Positions 48,021 through 59,678 are shown, counted from the first letter of the stretch. The stretch: 64,000 bases of DNA from Panax quinquefolius (GCA_020205615.1 CM035160.1:146921991-146985990); one strand, 5' to 3'. The notes: generated from the sequence alone by a model not told the origin. Numbers and translations are program-made.

Positions 48021-50423
48021 TGTGACGCCCCCAAAATTAGGTATACGTCACCCATCTTGGGTCGCCACTTACATGGTACATAAATTCAATTACAACTTAC
48101 TAATATAACTGTCAGTAATAATACGACATAAATCATGAGTTTGAATACAAATATTATCTACTAGATATTATACAAACTCAAAAGGAGTCCTCATTACAAC
48201 TATTATCACACTATTTCACGTAATAGTGAGGACTACTAATGCTATCCTCCTCGACCATTACTCGCTCCCCGACTCAGTCTCAAATGTGTTCTCATTTCAA
48301 GAAGAACAAAAGAAAGAAAGGGTGAGCTCAACTAGCCCAAGAAGAAATATTATGACTAAGATAATGCGAATAAATTATCATTAGCCTTCAACAAAGATGT
48401 TAAACCGATAAAATACAATGTACAACCATTTAATCGCAATGAATATCGAATCCATTAAAAAAGTCAAGTAGAGAATAAAGTCTACTATCTTTTAGGTTTT
48501 AAAAGGTTTTCATCAATTTTTATCATTTAGAGACTCAAATTAATAAATAAACCACCACATCTAATCATCCCCGCATCACTGGCCAAGGATTTTCATCAAC
48601 TTATCAATGGTCATGACTATACCGAATCACCCCTCGGTCATAATCATACCAAAAACTATCCATCAACGCATTACATGTGCCACCGAGGACTTTAGTCACA
48701 TCATTTATATCAAGTCATGATTATACCGAATGATCCTCGGTCATAATCATACTAAGTTCATCTATGCACGTAAGCCAAAGATAACATAATATAACATGAG
48801 GATGATGACAATGACATAATAATTCAATAAAACAAGTTCAAGAATTATTTAATCCATGAATTATTAACGTCCAAATTGTCAACACGATAATCGCTTTCAG
48901 TAGAGTAAAATTCAAGAATGATCGTAAGAATATTTCCATGAAAAGATATCGGATGAAACGCAAATATCAAGGATATTCTACTAATTTCATGGAGTATAAA
49001 GTCAAAGTTTTAACCAACCGGGTATAATAAAGAATGGAATAACAAAAGAAATCACCATGCATGCGCAGATTGCATGTATGTGTTATTCCAACATAATAAT
49101 AATAACTAAACCAAAGTCGTGAAATTCACAATCGACAGATGTTCCAATGTAATAATAAAGATGGAACGCATCCTGTAAAACACATGATAGATATTCCAAT
49201 GTATGATAAAGATTTTAACCAGTCCGATGTAAAACACATGCATGTGATGTTCCAATGTAATAATAAAATCGGAACCAAGTCCTGTAAAAAACACATGCAT
49301 GTGATGTTCCAAATGTAATAATAAAGAATGTCACCAAGTATAGGTAAAATCACAGATATAAAAGTTATTCCAATGTAATAATAAGCAATGGAATAACATA
49401 AGGATTTCACCAAGTATAGGGTATGCCATGATATAACAAGTGTTATGTATAGGGTATACCACTTTTACAAAAGTTATTCCAATGTAATAATAAAGGAATG
49501 GAATAATGTAAGTTCTCTTCAAGAAGAAAGAATAACACCCTTTACCGTAAAAAGAACCTAATATAAAGTAAAGAAGTAGTAGAATACTCTTCTTCTTTCT
49601 ATAACTTTCTCTCTATAGCTTTCTCTCTATAATTTCTCTCTGTAGTTTCAATGAATTCGTAAGAAAATAATGAAGGAATGAGCTTCTATTTATAGAAAAT
49701 GGAATGCATAAGAATTAATCCATGAACTATCCAGATTGATTTACTTTAATCTGACGGTCCATATTTAAAGAAAAATCTTTTAAATAAAATATAATATATT
49801 CTATTTATATAAAAACATTTTACTATGCAAACACTATGCAATACTATGCAAAACACTATGCAAAACACTACGCAACACTATGCATAATAAAATATAATAT
49901 ATTCTATTTATGTAATAACTTTAATAAAGTATTCTATTTTATATAAAAAGATGTTTCGCTTTTATTACGTTAATAATACTAATAAAACAAAACGCCATTA
50001 TCGCTATAATAATTCATATTATTAATCGACAATAATGGAATCAAACCGAGTGACTTCTCACATAAGCATCAATAATCAATACCGCAAGCTACTATGCAAC
50101 CACACTTATTATCGTATTTTTACTACCGAGTAGTTCAACAAGAACTACCCAGAAACTTCCGCCGTTATTTCAATAAAATATTTTTGTCGCTTTTCTCAAT
50201 CCGACAATAATTTCATAGGGTCCACCAATGATTGAGCCATTGTATTTAATATTCCCTCGCTAAACCTAATATTCCCCACCAATCGAATATAATATAACCA
50301 CTGTGATACTTTGCAAAATTTATAAATACTACCCACAACTATAATATTATCTCAAATTCACACCATAATATTAAAATTATTTCACAAAATTTAAATCTTT
50401 ATTGATAAAATCTGGGTCTCACA
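48021..50423 (-). repeat. 3' LTR of non-autonomous copy 3
   Basis: Plus strand TGTGACGCCCCC ... GGGTCTCACA. TATA box on the minus strand at 49687-49694. Confidence 0.94.
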
Positions 50424-50436
50424 TTCTCCTCCTTAT
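50424..50436 (-). other. Polypurine tract of non-autonomous copy 3
   Basis: The minus strand reads AAGGAGGAGAA next to the 3' LTR. Confidence 0.8.
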
Positions 50437-50864
50437 GGAATTTCTCCCTCAAATTAGGTACGTGACTGAGTATGATAAAGAGTGAGGATACCTTGAATAC
50501 CTTTTAATATTAAGTTCATCGTTGAAAATATTAAATTCATCTTTGCAATCCGCCCAAAGATATTCATTAACAATTCATCTTTGCACTACAGCCAAAGATA
50601 TACAACTCAGTAAAACCAATAATACCGAGACGCAAATTTAATAAGATCACGACCACAAATTATCCATGCACCAATCAAGCAAGGATATTCGTGTTTTCAA
50701 TTACTACCATGATTATACCGAATAATCCTTGGTCATAATCATACCAAGTCTATCAATGCACTACGGCCAAAGATGACTTTTACCACATCCATGAATTAAT
50801 ATTTCATTCTTTGAGACTCAAATTTCAATAATTAATCCATATCATCGAATCATCCCCGCACTAC

Positions 50865-51290
50865 GTGCCAAGGATATTCATTAAGATCACGACCACGAAT
50901 TATCCATGCACTACTACCAAAGATAATCGTGTATTCATTAAGATCACGACCACGAAAATTATCCATGCACTACTACCAAAGATAATCGTGTATTCATTAA
51001 GATCACGACCACAAATTATCCACGCACTACTACCAAAGATAATTGTGTATTCATTAAGATTACGACACCACAAATTATCCATGCACTACTACCAAAGATA
51101 ATTGTGTATTCATTAAGATCACGACCACAAATTATCCATGCACTACTACTAAAAGATAATTGTGTATTCATTAAGATCACGACCACAAATTATCCATGCA
51201 CTACTACCAAAGATAATCGTATTCATTAAGATCACGACCACAAATTATCCATGCACTACTACCAAAGATAATTGTGTTTTCAATTACTGT
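50865..51290 (-). repeat. 57-bp tandem array in non-autonomous copy 3 (about 7 units)
   Basis: Same unit as in copies 1 and 2, in reverse: CACGACCACAAATTATCCAT, GCACTACTACCAAAGATAAT, TGTGTATTCATTAAGAT. There are fewer units than in the other two copies, so the array expands or contracts between copies. Confidence 0.9.
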
Positions 51291-52900
51291 TATTATACCG
51301 AACAATCCTCATCATAATCATACCAAGTCCATCTACGCACTACAGCCATGTATGACTTTTCAACATAATATAAACATGAGGATAATGATATAAAGAATCA
51401 ATCAAATGAGATAAAGGATAAATATTAAACATTTATAATTTAATTTATCCAGATTCAAGAATATCCCCATGTTATCAATCACTTAATAATCTCATAATCT
51501 AATAACATTAATATTATAACAATATTTTAATCACTTCTTAAATTTATAAACAATTTTCTCTCAATTGTTTACGCTTTACCATATAATGCATTTAATCATT
51601 CAAAATGCCATACTCATAAAATATCATCACCAATTATCAAATCCTCATCAAAAAATATGATATACTCTATATAGGATTCTCTAAATTAAAAATCTTATTT
51701 TCAACTTTGTTATTTCACATAACATATTTAACTCATATTTTCAGTAATTAAACTATTTTCATGAAAATACCAAATCAGTCCCAAAAATATTTCTTTTCTG
51801 GGATTTAGCATAATATAGTCCCATAATGAAAATATATTTTTCTCTAATTTTTAAAATTCATTTACTATTTTTCAAAAATCAATTTCTAATTAATTCCTTA
51901 AGAAATTAGCTACCTCAAGTTTAACTCCAAAATTCCCAAATCTTGACAGGACCTTACACATGTTAACGTGAGCTTCTAGTTTAAATTTCATGGTCATCTG
52001 AGTTATAGAACTCCTATATAGCATTTTTTCATTTAAAAACCTAAATATTGAAAGAGTCATAACTTGCTCATTTTAAGTCGAATGAGCTCATTTTTTGGAC
52101 AGGAGATACTTTATACCATATACCTTCATGTCCCTAAAAGCCAGAATTTTTCTCATAATTTAAGTGGTCAAACAGTCCCCTTAAAGTTTCAAGCAAGAGC
52201 ATTTTTTCGAATTTACAGCTTTGGCCTCCTTTGCTAAAAATCAGTCCCCACAAAAAATTTACAACACCTTTTCCAAAGAATTCCACTTGGATTAGTTAGG
52301 TAACTCATAGATCTAACTCTAGGACTTGACCACATTCAAAAATTCAAAATATAATAAGAGATATAGTCAATTGAATTTCATGTTACGCTTTTTCACCAAA
52401 ATCTAATTTTCAACCCTTTGTGATTTCTAAGAAACTTTCATGTTTTCACATAATAACCAACATAACTCATCATAACACTTACTAATACTTCATATACCCA
52501 TGATTTTCATTAGTCCAATGCTTTTATTATGACTTTCATCATAAACCACGAAACCTGCTCATTTTAGTCAAGAAATATTCGAGGGTTTAAGAAATGGGTT
52601 TTTGATTTGGGGTCAATACAAAATTTGATTTCACGCCTAGGGTAGGCTAGAAGTCTTCAAGAATACGCCAAGAAATTTATTAATGATATCATTCAAAATC
52701 GTGACTCTCATCCAAGACTTGGATAAGACATCACATTGATACCAACTCATGACTTCTATCCCTTAACCTAGATAAAGACCTCACAATGATACCTATCAAC
52801 TTGCCATCTTCATTCACGACGTCGCCGCCACAGAAGAAGTCCGGCTTTTGCATTCCACACAAGGAAGTTAACAACGAAAAAGGTTCGGGGCTCTTTACTT
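51291..52900 (-). other. Conserved non-coding interior of non-autonomous copy 3
   Basis: Reverse-complement match to 41700-43320. No recognised coding domain. Confidence 0.6.
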
Positions 52901-53330
52901 ATGGCTTGATATAACAAAGATTAACTTTAGGGTTTGGTTACTTTGAATTCATATAACAAAGTTGGTTAGGAATATGAAAGCTAACAACCTTACAAAAAGA
53001 ATAATAAGTAGTTAATCAATCGTTTTCAAAAATTACCTCAAAGGCAAGAATTTTTAAAGATATAAGATCGTGAAAGTGTTTATTTGAAACAACAAGATTA
53101 ATAAATGTTGGAGGTAACGAAGGTTTCTCCAACGAAGTTTCAATAGATAAATCAAAGTCTAATTTTTTTTTTTTGAGTCAAATTTAAACATCGAACACAA
53201 CTAGGTAGAATAAAAGAGTGGGTAGAACTTGTATTGAATAAAGTATAGACTTCGCAATAATTAATTTACCCGTAATAACTTCGCTCGGCTTCTCGACAAA
53301 CGCCTCGCTTAAATTACCGAAGTTCGACTT
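52901..53330 (-). pseudogene. Protease relic in non-autonomous copy 3
   Basis: Reverse-complement equivalent of 41280-41700. It contains the complements of GAAACTTCGTTGGAGAAACC and TACGGGTAAATTAATTATT. No catalytic motif is readable. Confidence 0.73.
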
Positions 53331-53339
53331 TTACTATAG

Positions 53340-54110
53340 GTACATTCCACCCTTAAGTGCTTCTTCACATTCCTCGATCCATGATTTGAATCATTATTCT
53401 CCGATCCATATCGAATTCGGGTTGACCGCTATGCATGTGGTAATTCAATTCGATGTTGGGTTCTCCCAATTGTCATTCCAAAAGCAAAGTCCATTTCATC
53501 TATTTCGCTTTATCGATCTGGACGCCTTTTTCTACACTATCAACGCGTTGTGCGCCTTTTTACCCATGCATCGCCTATTCTCCTTCGTTCGCTTGTTTCT
53601 TCTTTCAAATTGATCTTTGATTTTAAATTCTCGATTCCAACTTTAATATCTTACACCTCGCCAAAGCGTGATTTTGTTCGAGCATCACATACCTGTAACC
53701 CAATTTTGAATTGTCAGATCCTTTGTTCCACGACCATTTGCCGCTTCTTCAACTCCGTTTTCTAGCTCACAAACACGATTTTGTAATTCTAAGTTTTGAT
53801 CATAAATTTCTTCTAACCAATTCTCCTCGTGTTCCTCTTCTTCCTCTTCTTCCTCTTCTTCCTCACTTTCACCGCTACCTCCTCAAACTAGCTCTGCACA
53901 ACAATTAGTTCTTCATTTACTACGTGGATATCTCTAATTTGTTCCTCGTCCGACACCATCGCATTAACTCGATTAGTGATTAAAGGTGTCACAACGGTCA
54001 CATTCACTCCATCAGGAATATTTTCACCGCCATTTCCAAACACCGCCACAACACAAGGATTAATTAATATATCAAATATTATCCCTATACTCGAATCGAC
54101 CAATTAAATA
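53340..54110 (-). pseudogene. Decayed acidic coiled-coil reading frame in the gag position, copy 3
   Basis: The minus strand reads, from about 54103, NGGENIPDGVNVTVVTPLIT, NRVNAMVSDEEQIRDIHVV, NEELIVVQS, then a glutamate run (complement of the CTTCCTCTTCTTCC tract at 53838-53868), ENWLEEIYDQNLELQN and CELEN. The first 71 residues are uninterrupted. It matches 40560-41275 of copy 2 and helps correct frame breaks there. No known gag motif is seen; function unknown. Confidence 0.57.
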
Positions 54111-54200
54111 CCAAATAAACTTAGGTAGGTCATACTAGCGAAGGAATTTCCGCCTCTCTCCTCCTAGTTCTTATCTCACATCTTAGCCAGGGATCATATC

Positions 54201-54217
54201 CCTAAGCTCGATATCAA
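54201..54217 (-). other. Primer-binding site of non-autonomous copy 3
   Basis: The minus strand reads TTGATATCGAGCTTAGG, with one base different (TTGATATC for TTGGTATC) from the other copies. Confidence 0.8.
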
Positions 54218-54218
54218 C

Positions 54219-56641
54219 CGCGACGCCCCAAAATTAGGTATACGCCACCCATCTTGGGTCGCCACTTACATGGTACATAAATTCAATTACAACTTACTAA
54301 TATAACTGTCAGGTAATAATACGACATAAATCGTGAGTTTGAATACAAATATTATCTACTAGATATTATACAAACTCAAAAGGAGTCCTCATTACAACTA
54401 TTATCACACTATTTCACGTAATAAAGTGAGGACTACTAATGCTATCCTCCGACCATTACTCCGCTCCCCGACTCGTCTCAAATTATGTTCTCATTTCCTC
54501 AAGAGAACAAAAGAAAGAAAGGGTGAGCTCAACTAGCCCAAGAAAGAAATATTATGACTAAGATAATGCAGTAATAAATTATCATTAGCCTTCAACAAAG
54601 TTAAACCGATAAAATACAATAGAAACCAGCTTAATCATAGCTTAATATGCAATCCATTAAAAAAGTCAAGTAGAGAATAAAGTCTACTATCTTTTAGGTT
54701 TTAAAAAGGTTTTCATCAATTTTATCACGAGACTCAACTTTAATAAATAAACCACCACATCTAATCATCCCCGTATACTACTGGCCAAGGATTTTCATCA
54801 ATTTATCAATGATCATGACTATACCGAATCACCCCGGTCATAATCATACCAAAAACTATCCATCACCGCATTACAAAAAGCCAATCGAGGACTTTAGTCA
54901 CATCATTTATATCAAGTCATGATTATACCGAATGATCCTCGGTCATAATCATACTAAGTTCATCTACGCACGTAAAGCCAAAGATAACATAATATAACAT
55001 GAGGATGATGACAATGACATAATAATTCAATAAAACAAGTTCAAGAATTATTTAATCCATGAATTATTAACGCCCAAATTATCAACATGATATCGCTTTT
55101 CAGAGTAGTAAAATTCAAGAATGATCGTAAGAATATTTCCATGAAAAGATATCGGATGAAACGCAAATATCAAGGATATTCTACTAATTTCATGGAGTAT
55201 GTAAGTCAAAATTTTAACCAACCGGGTATAATAAAGAATGGAATAACAAAAGAAATCACCATGCATGCGGTATTGCATGATGTACAGTGTTATTCCAACA
55301 TAATAATAATAACTAACCAAATGTGAAAATTCACAATCGATGTGATGTTCCAATGTAATAATAAAGATGGAACTGCATCCTGTAAAACACATGATAGGAT
55401 ATTCCAACAGTATCGATAAAGATTTTAACCAGTCCTGTAAAAAAACACACGCATGTGATGTTCCAACAGAATAATAAAAAGCGGAACCAAGTCCTGTAAA
55501 ACACACGCATGTGATGTTCCAACAATAATAGAAGAATGTCACCAAGTATAGGTAAACCACAGATACAAAAGTTATTCCAATGTAATAATAAGAATGGAAT
55601 AACATAAGGATTTCACCAAGTATAGGGTATGCCACGATATAAAAGTATGTATAGGTATGCCACTTTTACAAAAGTTATTCCAATGTAATAATAATAGTGA
55701 ATGGAATAATGTAAGTTCTCTTTAAGAAGAAAGAATAACACCCTTTACCGTAGTAAAAGAACTCTAATATAAAGTAGTGAAGAAGCGAATACTCTTCTTC
55801 TTTCTATAACTTTCTCTCTATAGCTTCTCTCTATAATTTCTCTCTAGTTTCAATGAATTCGTAAGAAAATAATGAAGGAATGAGCTTTCTATTTATAGGA
55901 AAATGGAATGCATAAGAATTAATCCATGAACTATCCCGTATTGATTTACTTTAATCTAACTATCCATATTTAAAGAAAAATCTTTTAAATAAAATATAAT
56001 ATATTCTATTTATATAAAAACATTTTACTATGCAAACACTATGCAATACTATGCAAAAACACTATGCAAAAACACTATAACACTATGCATAATAAAATAT
56101 AATATATTCTATTTATGTAATAACTTTAATAAAGTATTCTATTTTATATAAAAGATGTTTCGCTTTTATTACGTTAATAATACTAATAAAACAAAACGCC
56201 ATTATCGCTATAATAATTCATATTATTAATCGACAATAATGGAATCAAACCGAGTGACTTCTCACATAAAGATCAATAATCAATACCGCAAGTGCTACTA
56301 TGCAACCACACTTATTATCGTATTTTTTACTACCGAAAGTAGTTCAACAAAGAACTACGGTAAAACTTCCGCCGTTATTTCAATAAAATATTTTTGTCGC
56401 TTTCTCAATCCGACAATAATTTCATTGTAGGGGTCCACCAATGATTGAGCTAGTTTGTATTTAATATTCCCCGCTAAACCGAATATTCCCAGACCAATCG
56501 AATATAATATAACCACTTGCATACTTTGCAAAATTTATAAATACTACCCACAACTATAATATTATCTCAAATTCACACCATAATATTAAAAATTATTTCG
56601 ACCAAATTTAAATCTTTATTGATAAAATCTGGGGTCTCACA
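54219..56641 (-). repeat. 5' LTR of non-autonomous copy 3
   Basis: Plus strand CGCGACGCCCC ... TGGGGTCTCACA. The inner edge CGCGACG replaces TGTGACG. Minus-strand TATA box at 55890-55897. Followed by ATAAT. Confidence 0.93.
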
Positions 56642-56746
56642 ATAATACTCTCTCTCTATATATATATATATATGTACTCTTTCTTGTATACAAGTTTCAC
56701 ATAGCGATTCTTGACTAAATAGTACTCAATAGGTTCCTCTAAGAAT

Positions 56747-57310
56747 AAAAAAAATTCGTATAGTTCTGTTTGTGTCCTATACTCGAATAATAAAGGTAAT
56801 TGAATTACTGCAGACATTCCTCACTGTTCCATCATAACAGATGGCAACATCCGGAAGGTGTGCCAGTAAATTGTTGAACAAAGTTCTAGGTTAAGCAACT
56901 CTCTAAATGAGCGAACGATCACTTCTCCCATAGGAATGAATCATCTCCCCATATGGGTCTAATCCATGATATAAACAGCTTCTCACCGCTCCGAATTCCT
57001 CAAATGGGTAGTTCTCACAGAACGTCTCACCTCTTGAATGAGAACTATCCATTTAAGGAATTTGGAGTGGTGAGAAGATGTCTATATCATGGATTGGACC
57101 CATATGGGGAGATGATTCATTCCTAGCAGAGAAGTGATCGTTTGTTCATCTAGAGGGTTGCTTAAGCTGAAACTTTGTTCAATAGCTTAATGGAATTCCT
57201 TCGAGATGTTGTCATCTGTTATAATGGAACAGTGAGGAATGTTTGCAGTAATTGAATTAACTTTATTATTCGAGTATAGGACACAACAGGAACTACAACC
57301 CTTTTTTTTC
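56747..57310. repeat. Near-perfect inverted repeat with ~270-bp arms inside the CACTA element
   Basis: The left arm (56747-57017) and right arm (57039-57310) are reverse complements with few mismatches. Examples are GTCCTATACTCGAATAATAA against TTATTATTCGAGTATAGGAC, CATATGGGTC against GACCCATATG, and GGGTAGTTCTCA against TGAGAACTATCC. The loop is about 21 bp (57018-57038). Transcription would yield a long double-stranded hairpin. No target duplication is apparent at its edges. Confidence 0.9.
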
Positions 57311-57344
57311 CCTGTTGCCGACTCAAGTAGAGATTCCACATAAA

Positions 57345-57485
57345 TTCTCATAAACTAAGTAGCATTTGTGTAGTTTGCCACAATTTTCAATAAACTAAGT
57401 AGAATTTTCAATTATATATGTACTATACTTTGAAACTTAGAAACCCGTTTGATATACACTCAATAGGGGTGAATGTCGAACAGTC
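57345..57485 (+). repeat. Third, divergent copy of the CTTAGTTTAT / GTGAATGTCGAACAGT motif
   Basis: On the plus strand AATAAACTAAGTAG precedes GGTGAATGTCGAACAGT. The 46816-47033 units carry the same two blocks in the same relative order on the minus strand. The orientation is therefore opposite to the spacer. Confidence 0.75.
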
Positions 57486-57837
57486 CCCAGTTTGGGACTG
57501 TTATTGGATGTTATGTCTCTCACTTAGGCCGGTACAAATACGAAATGGTACATTTTTTGTTATTTTGAGGATTAATCGACTGTTATCTCTATATGTTCTC
57601 CGAGTGTATACTTAGATTAATTTATCTTAGTCTATTTCGTGTGCTTGGAGACCATGGGGAGGTGTTGCTGAAATTTTCTTGAAACTCATGAAACGTACTC
57701 AACGTGTTTGCACTAGTGACGAGACACATCCAATAACGGGATAGAAGCCTTACCCCTGTCCTGTAGAGATACTAGGTAAATCTAATTCACGCATGAATAT
57801 CCAAATTAACTTAATGCGTACTTCAGTATAGTTAAAA

Positions 57838-59150
57838 ATGTCAGCCGACCGGAGTTGGATGTACCGTAGGATACCTAGTGATGGGAGGGGATTAGTCTCA
57901 GCTTATCGTGTTGGGGTTTTAGATTTCTTGAACAACGCACTAGAACATACGGATGATCCGCACGGGAAGATGTGATGCCCGTGTGTCAAGTATAAAAATT
58001 TGATTTAGAAGAAAGTCGACGAGATTAAATTCGACCTATTTTCTCATGGATTTGTAGATGGGTACTTGGTATGGACTCATCACAGGGAATCAGAAGTGAT
58101 TGAAAATATTGTGGAACAACCAATTCCACGTGATTCATACGTCGAAAACTATGATCCAGTTGAGATGTTGGTTGATGCTTATGGCCCTACTACTACTATT
58201 AATCAATAATATGAACCTTCTTCAAACGGCGCTCTGAAGCAAGTGCCAAATGATACAACCTACCGCCTTTTACAAGTTGTTATCTCGAATCTGGGTCGCG
58301 TTGTGTCCGGAAATGATACTGAACACCAAGCTTTCTGCAATGATGACTCTTACACTTCAAGAATGAAACACGACTATAGTGAGAGAGAGGTTTCAACGAT
58401 TTTCTCGCTATAATTGGACAGATTCTTACCCAAGGATCATACTCTTCCTGCGAATTATTACGAAGTGAAGAAGATGGTCAAGGGGTTAAATATAGGTATC
58501 GAGAAAATTGATGCTTATGAAAGCGAGGATTGCATGTTATACTATGGGGAGGACAGAGATAAGGGACAGTGTGATATATGCAGCTTATCGCGCTACAAGG
58601 ATACAAAACGTGGGGGGAAGGAGAAACATGTTCCCAGGAAAATCTTACGGTACTTTTCACTTGCGCCGAGACTTCAGTGGCTATTCATGTCATCTCATAC
58701 GGCTCAACATATGAGTTGGCATCGAACAAGGGATGTCGTGGTCGATCAAATTGACTCACCCAAATGGATGGAGATGAATGGAAGAGATTTGATGTAAATT
58801 ATCCTGAGTTTGCGAAAGAAGTTAGGAATGTTAGGCTTGGCATGGCTACTGATGGCTTTTGTCCTTTTAATAATTTTAGCCAGCCGTACTCAGTTTGGCC
58901 AGTCATTATGGTCGCTTATAATCTTTCACCGGCAATGTGCATGAGGAATCCATATTTGTTTTTGACTTTACTCATTCCGGGGGATAAAAGTCCTACAAAA
59001 GATCTTAATGTGTACCTTCAACCGTTAGTGGATAAACTAAAGATGTTGTGGGAGACCTTGGGCCGAGATCCTACCATGCTAGAGTTTTGGGATCGAGCCC
59101 ACACGCCTAAGGACGAGCGTGCTTTGTCTTGGGCAGCTTTAGCTATACGG
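57838..59150 (+). pseudogene. TNP2: TNP2-like CACTA transposase, decayed and fused
   Basis: From the ATG at 57838 one frame encodes a transposase-associated domain (DFLNNALEHTDDPHGKM, then CPCVKYKNL, then FSHGFVDGYLVWTHHRES). It continues to the TNP2 core (LPANYYEVKKMVKGLNIG, VPRKILRYFSLAPRLQWLFM, HTAQHMSWHRT) and, after a frameshift near 58770-58790, to EWKRFDVNYPEFAKEVRNVR, YSVWPVIMVAYNLSP and LNVYLQPLVDKLKMLWE. In-frame stops interrupt it at TGA (ATGTGATGC, where MRCPC is expected), TAG (LI*KK) and TAA (two places). Straight after KMLWE the sequence becomes TLGRDPTMLEFWDRAHTPKD. This resembles the second En/Spm protein domain (Transposase_24 type), so most of the TNP2 C-terminal half is deleted. 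TNP2 binds and cuts the CACTA ends. Confidence 0.92.
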
Positions 59151-59239
59151 GTAAAACTCATCTTACTATTTAGCTTTTAATAATATTCAATCGTAAATAA
59201 AATGATATAATTAACATAATGATACTAATACATTACAGG

Positions 59240-59460
59240 ACCGATTTGAAGCTTCGGACGGCGTATAAATGAGAAGAAGAGACTATTAGGAGATGTTCTG
59301 ACCCGTTAGATTCCGCCACCCCTCTTCCCGATATTGTATTAGATCGGGATAAGGAGCTGAGACTATGGGTCGCGTCTCAGGATCCTCCTAGTAGCAGTAC
59401 CGGCAGATATCAGGTGTTAATTGGGTCTGCCGAGGATACCCGCATATACACTTCCTAGAG
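59240..59460 (+). pseudogene. CACTA transposase-gene exon (second-domain region)
   Basis: Bounded by intron-like GTAAAAC...CATTACAG (59151-59239) on the left and GTAATATT...CTTTATAG (59461-59548) on the right. Across frames it reads EKKRLLGDVLTR, LPDIVLDRDKELRLWV and SSSTGRYQVLIGSAEDTRIY, ending TS stop. A stop (TAG after LTR) and a frame change break it. The style agrees with the C-terminal part of plant En/Spm ORF products. The boundaries are inferred from splice signals only. Confidence 0.65.
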
Positions 59461-59548
59461 GTAATATTTTTTATGTTTCACGAAATTATCCGAATTTATC
59501 ACATTATATAAATTATTATTAGTAATCGAATTTGTATCTCTTTATAGG

Positions 59549-59678
59549 CTCCAGTCATTACCAAATCTCAAAAGCACATATCGGACCATCTTATACGGGC
59601 GCTGGCTTGGATGACGATATCTTCCGACGGCTGATAGGGGCCGTGTTGGATAGGTTCCATACCGATCCAATCTTTCAC
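59549..59678 (+). pseudogene. CACTA exon interrupted by the solo LTR, left part
   Basis: After the TTTATAG acceptor the frame reads LDDDIFRRLIGAVLDRFH and TDPIFH up to the LTR start. It continues on the far side of the LTR at 62300. A stretch of about 43 residues remains here. Confidence 0.65.

Larger units (their letters stand above)
48021..56641 (-). mobile_element. Non-autonomous large-LTR retrotransposon, copy 3 (8.6 kb)
   Basis: Minus-strand order: 5' LTR 56641-54219, primer-binding site 54217-54201, interior 54200-50437, polypurine tract, 3' LTR 50423-48021. It is the mirror image of copy 2, giving an inverted repeat with arms of about 8.7 kb around a 1.25 kb spacer. Its flanks TTATC and ATAAT do not match each other but match those of copy 2 in reverse complement. 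It has the same interior parts as copy 2, including the acidic relic. Confidence 0.94.

Noticed and set aside
55048..55635. 195-residue minus-strand frame in an LTR
   Set aside because: It crosses the degenerate 60-bp LTR units. Equivalent LTRs do not keep the frame and no protein family is recognised.
58478..58660. Minus-strand open frame opposite the transposase
   Set aside because: It is a shadow of the plus-strand TNP2 frame, which carries the family motifs.
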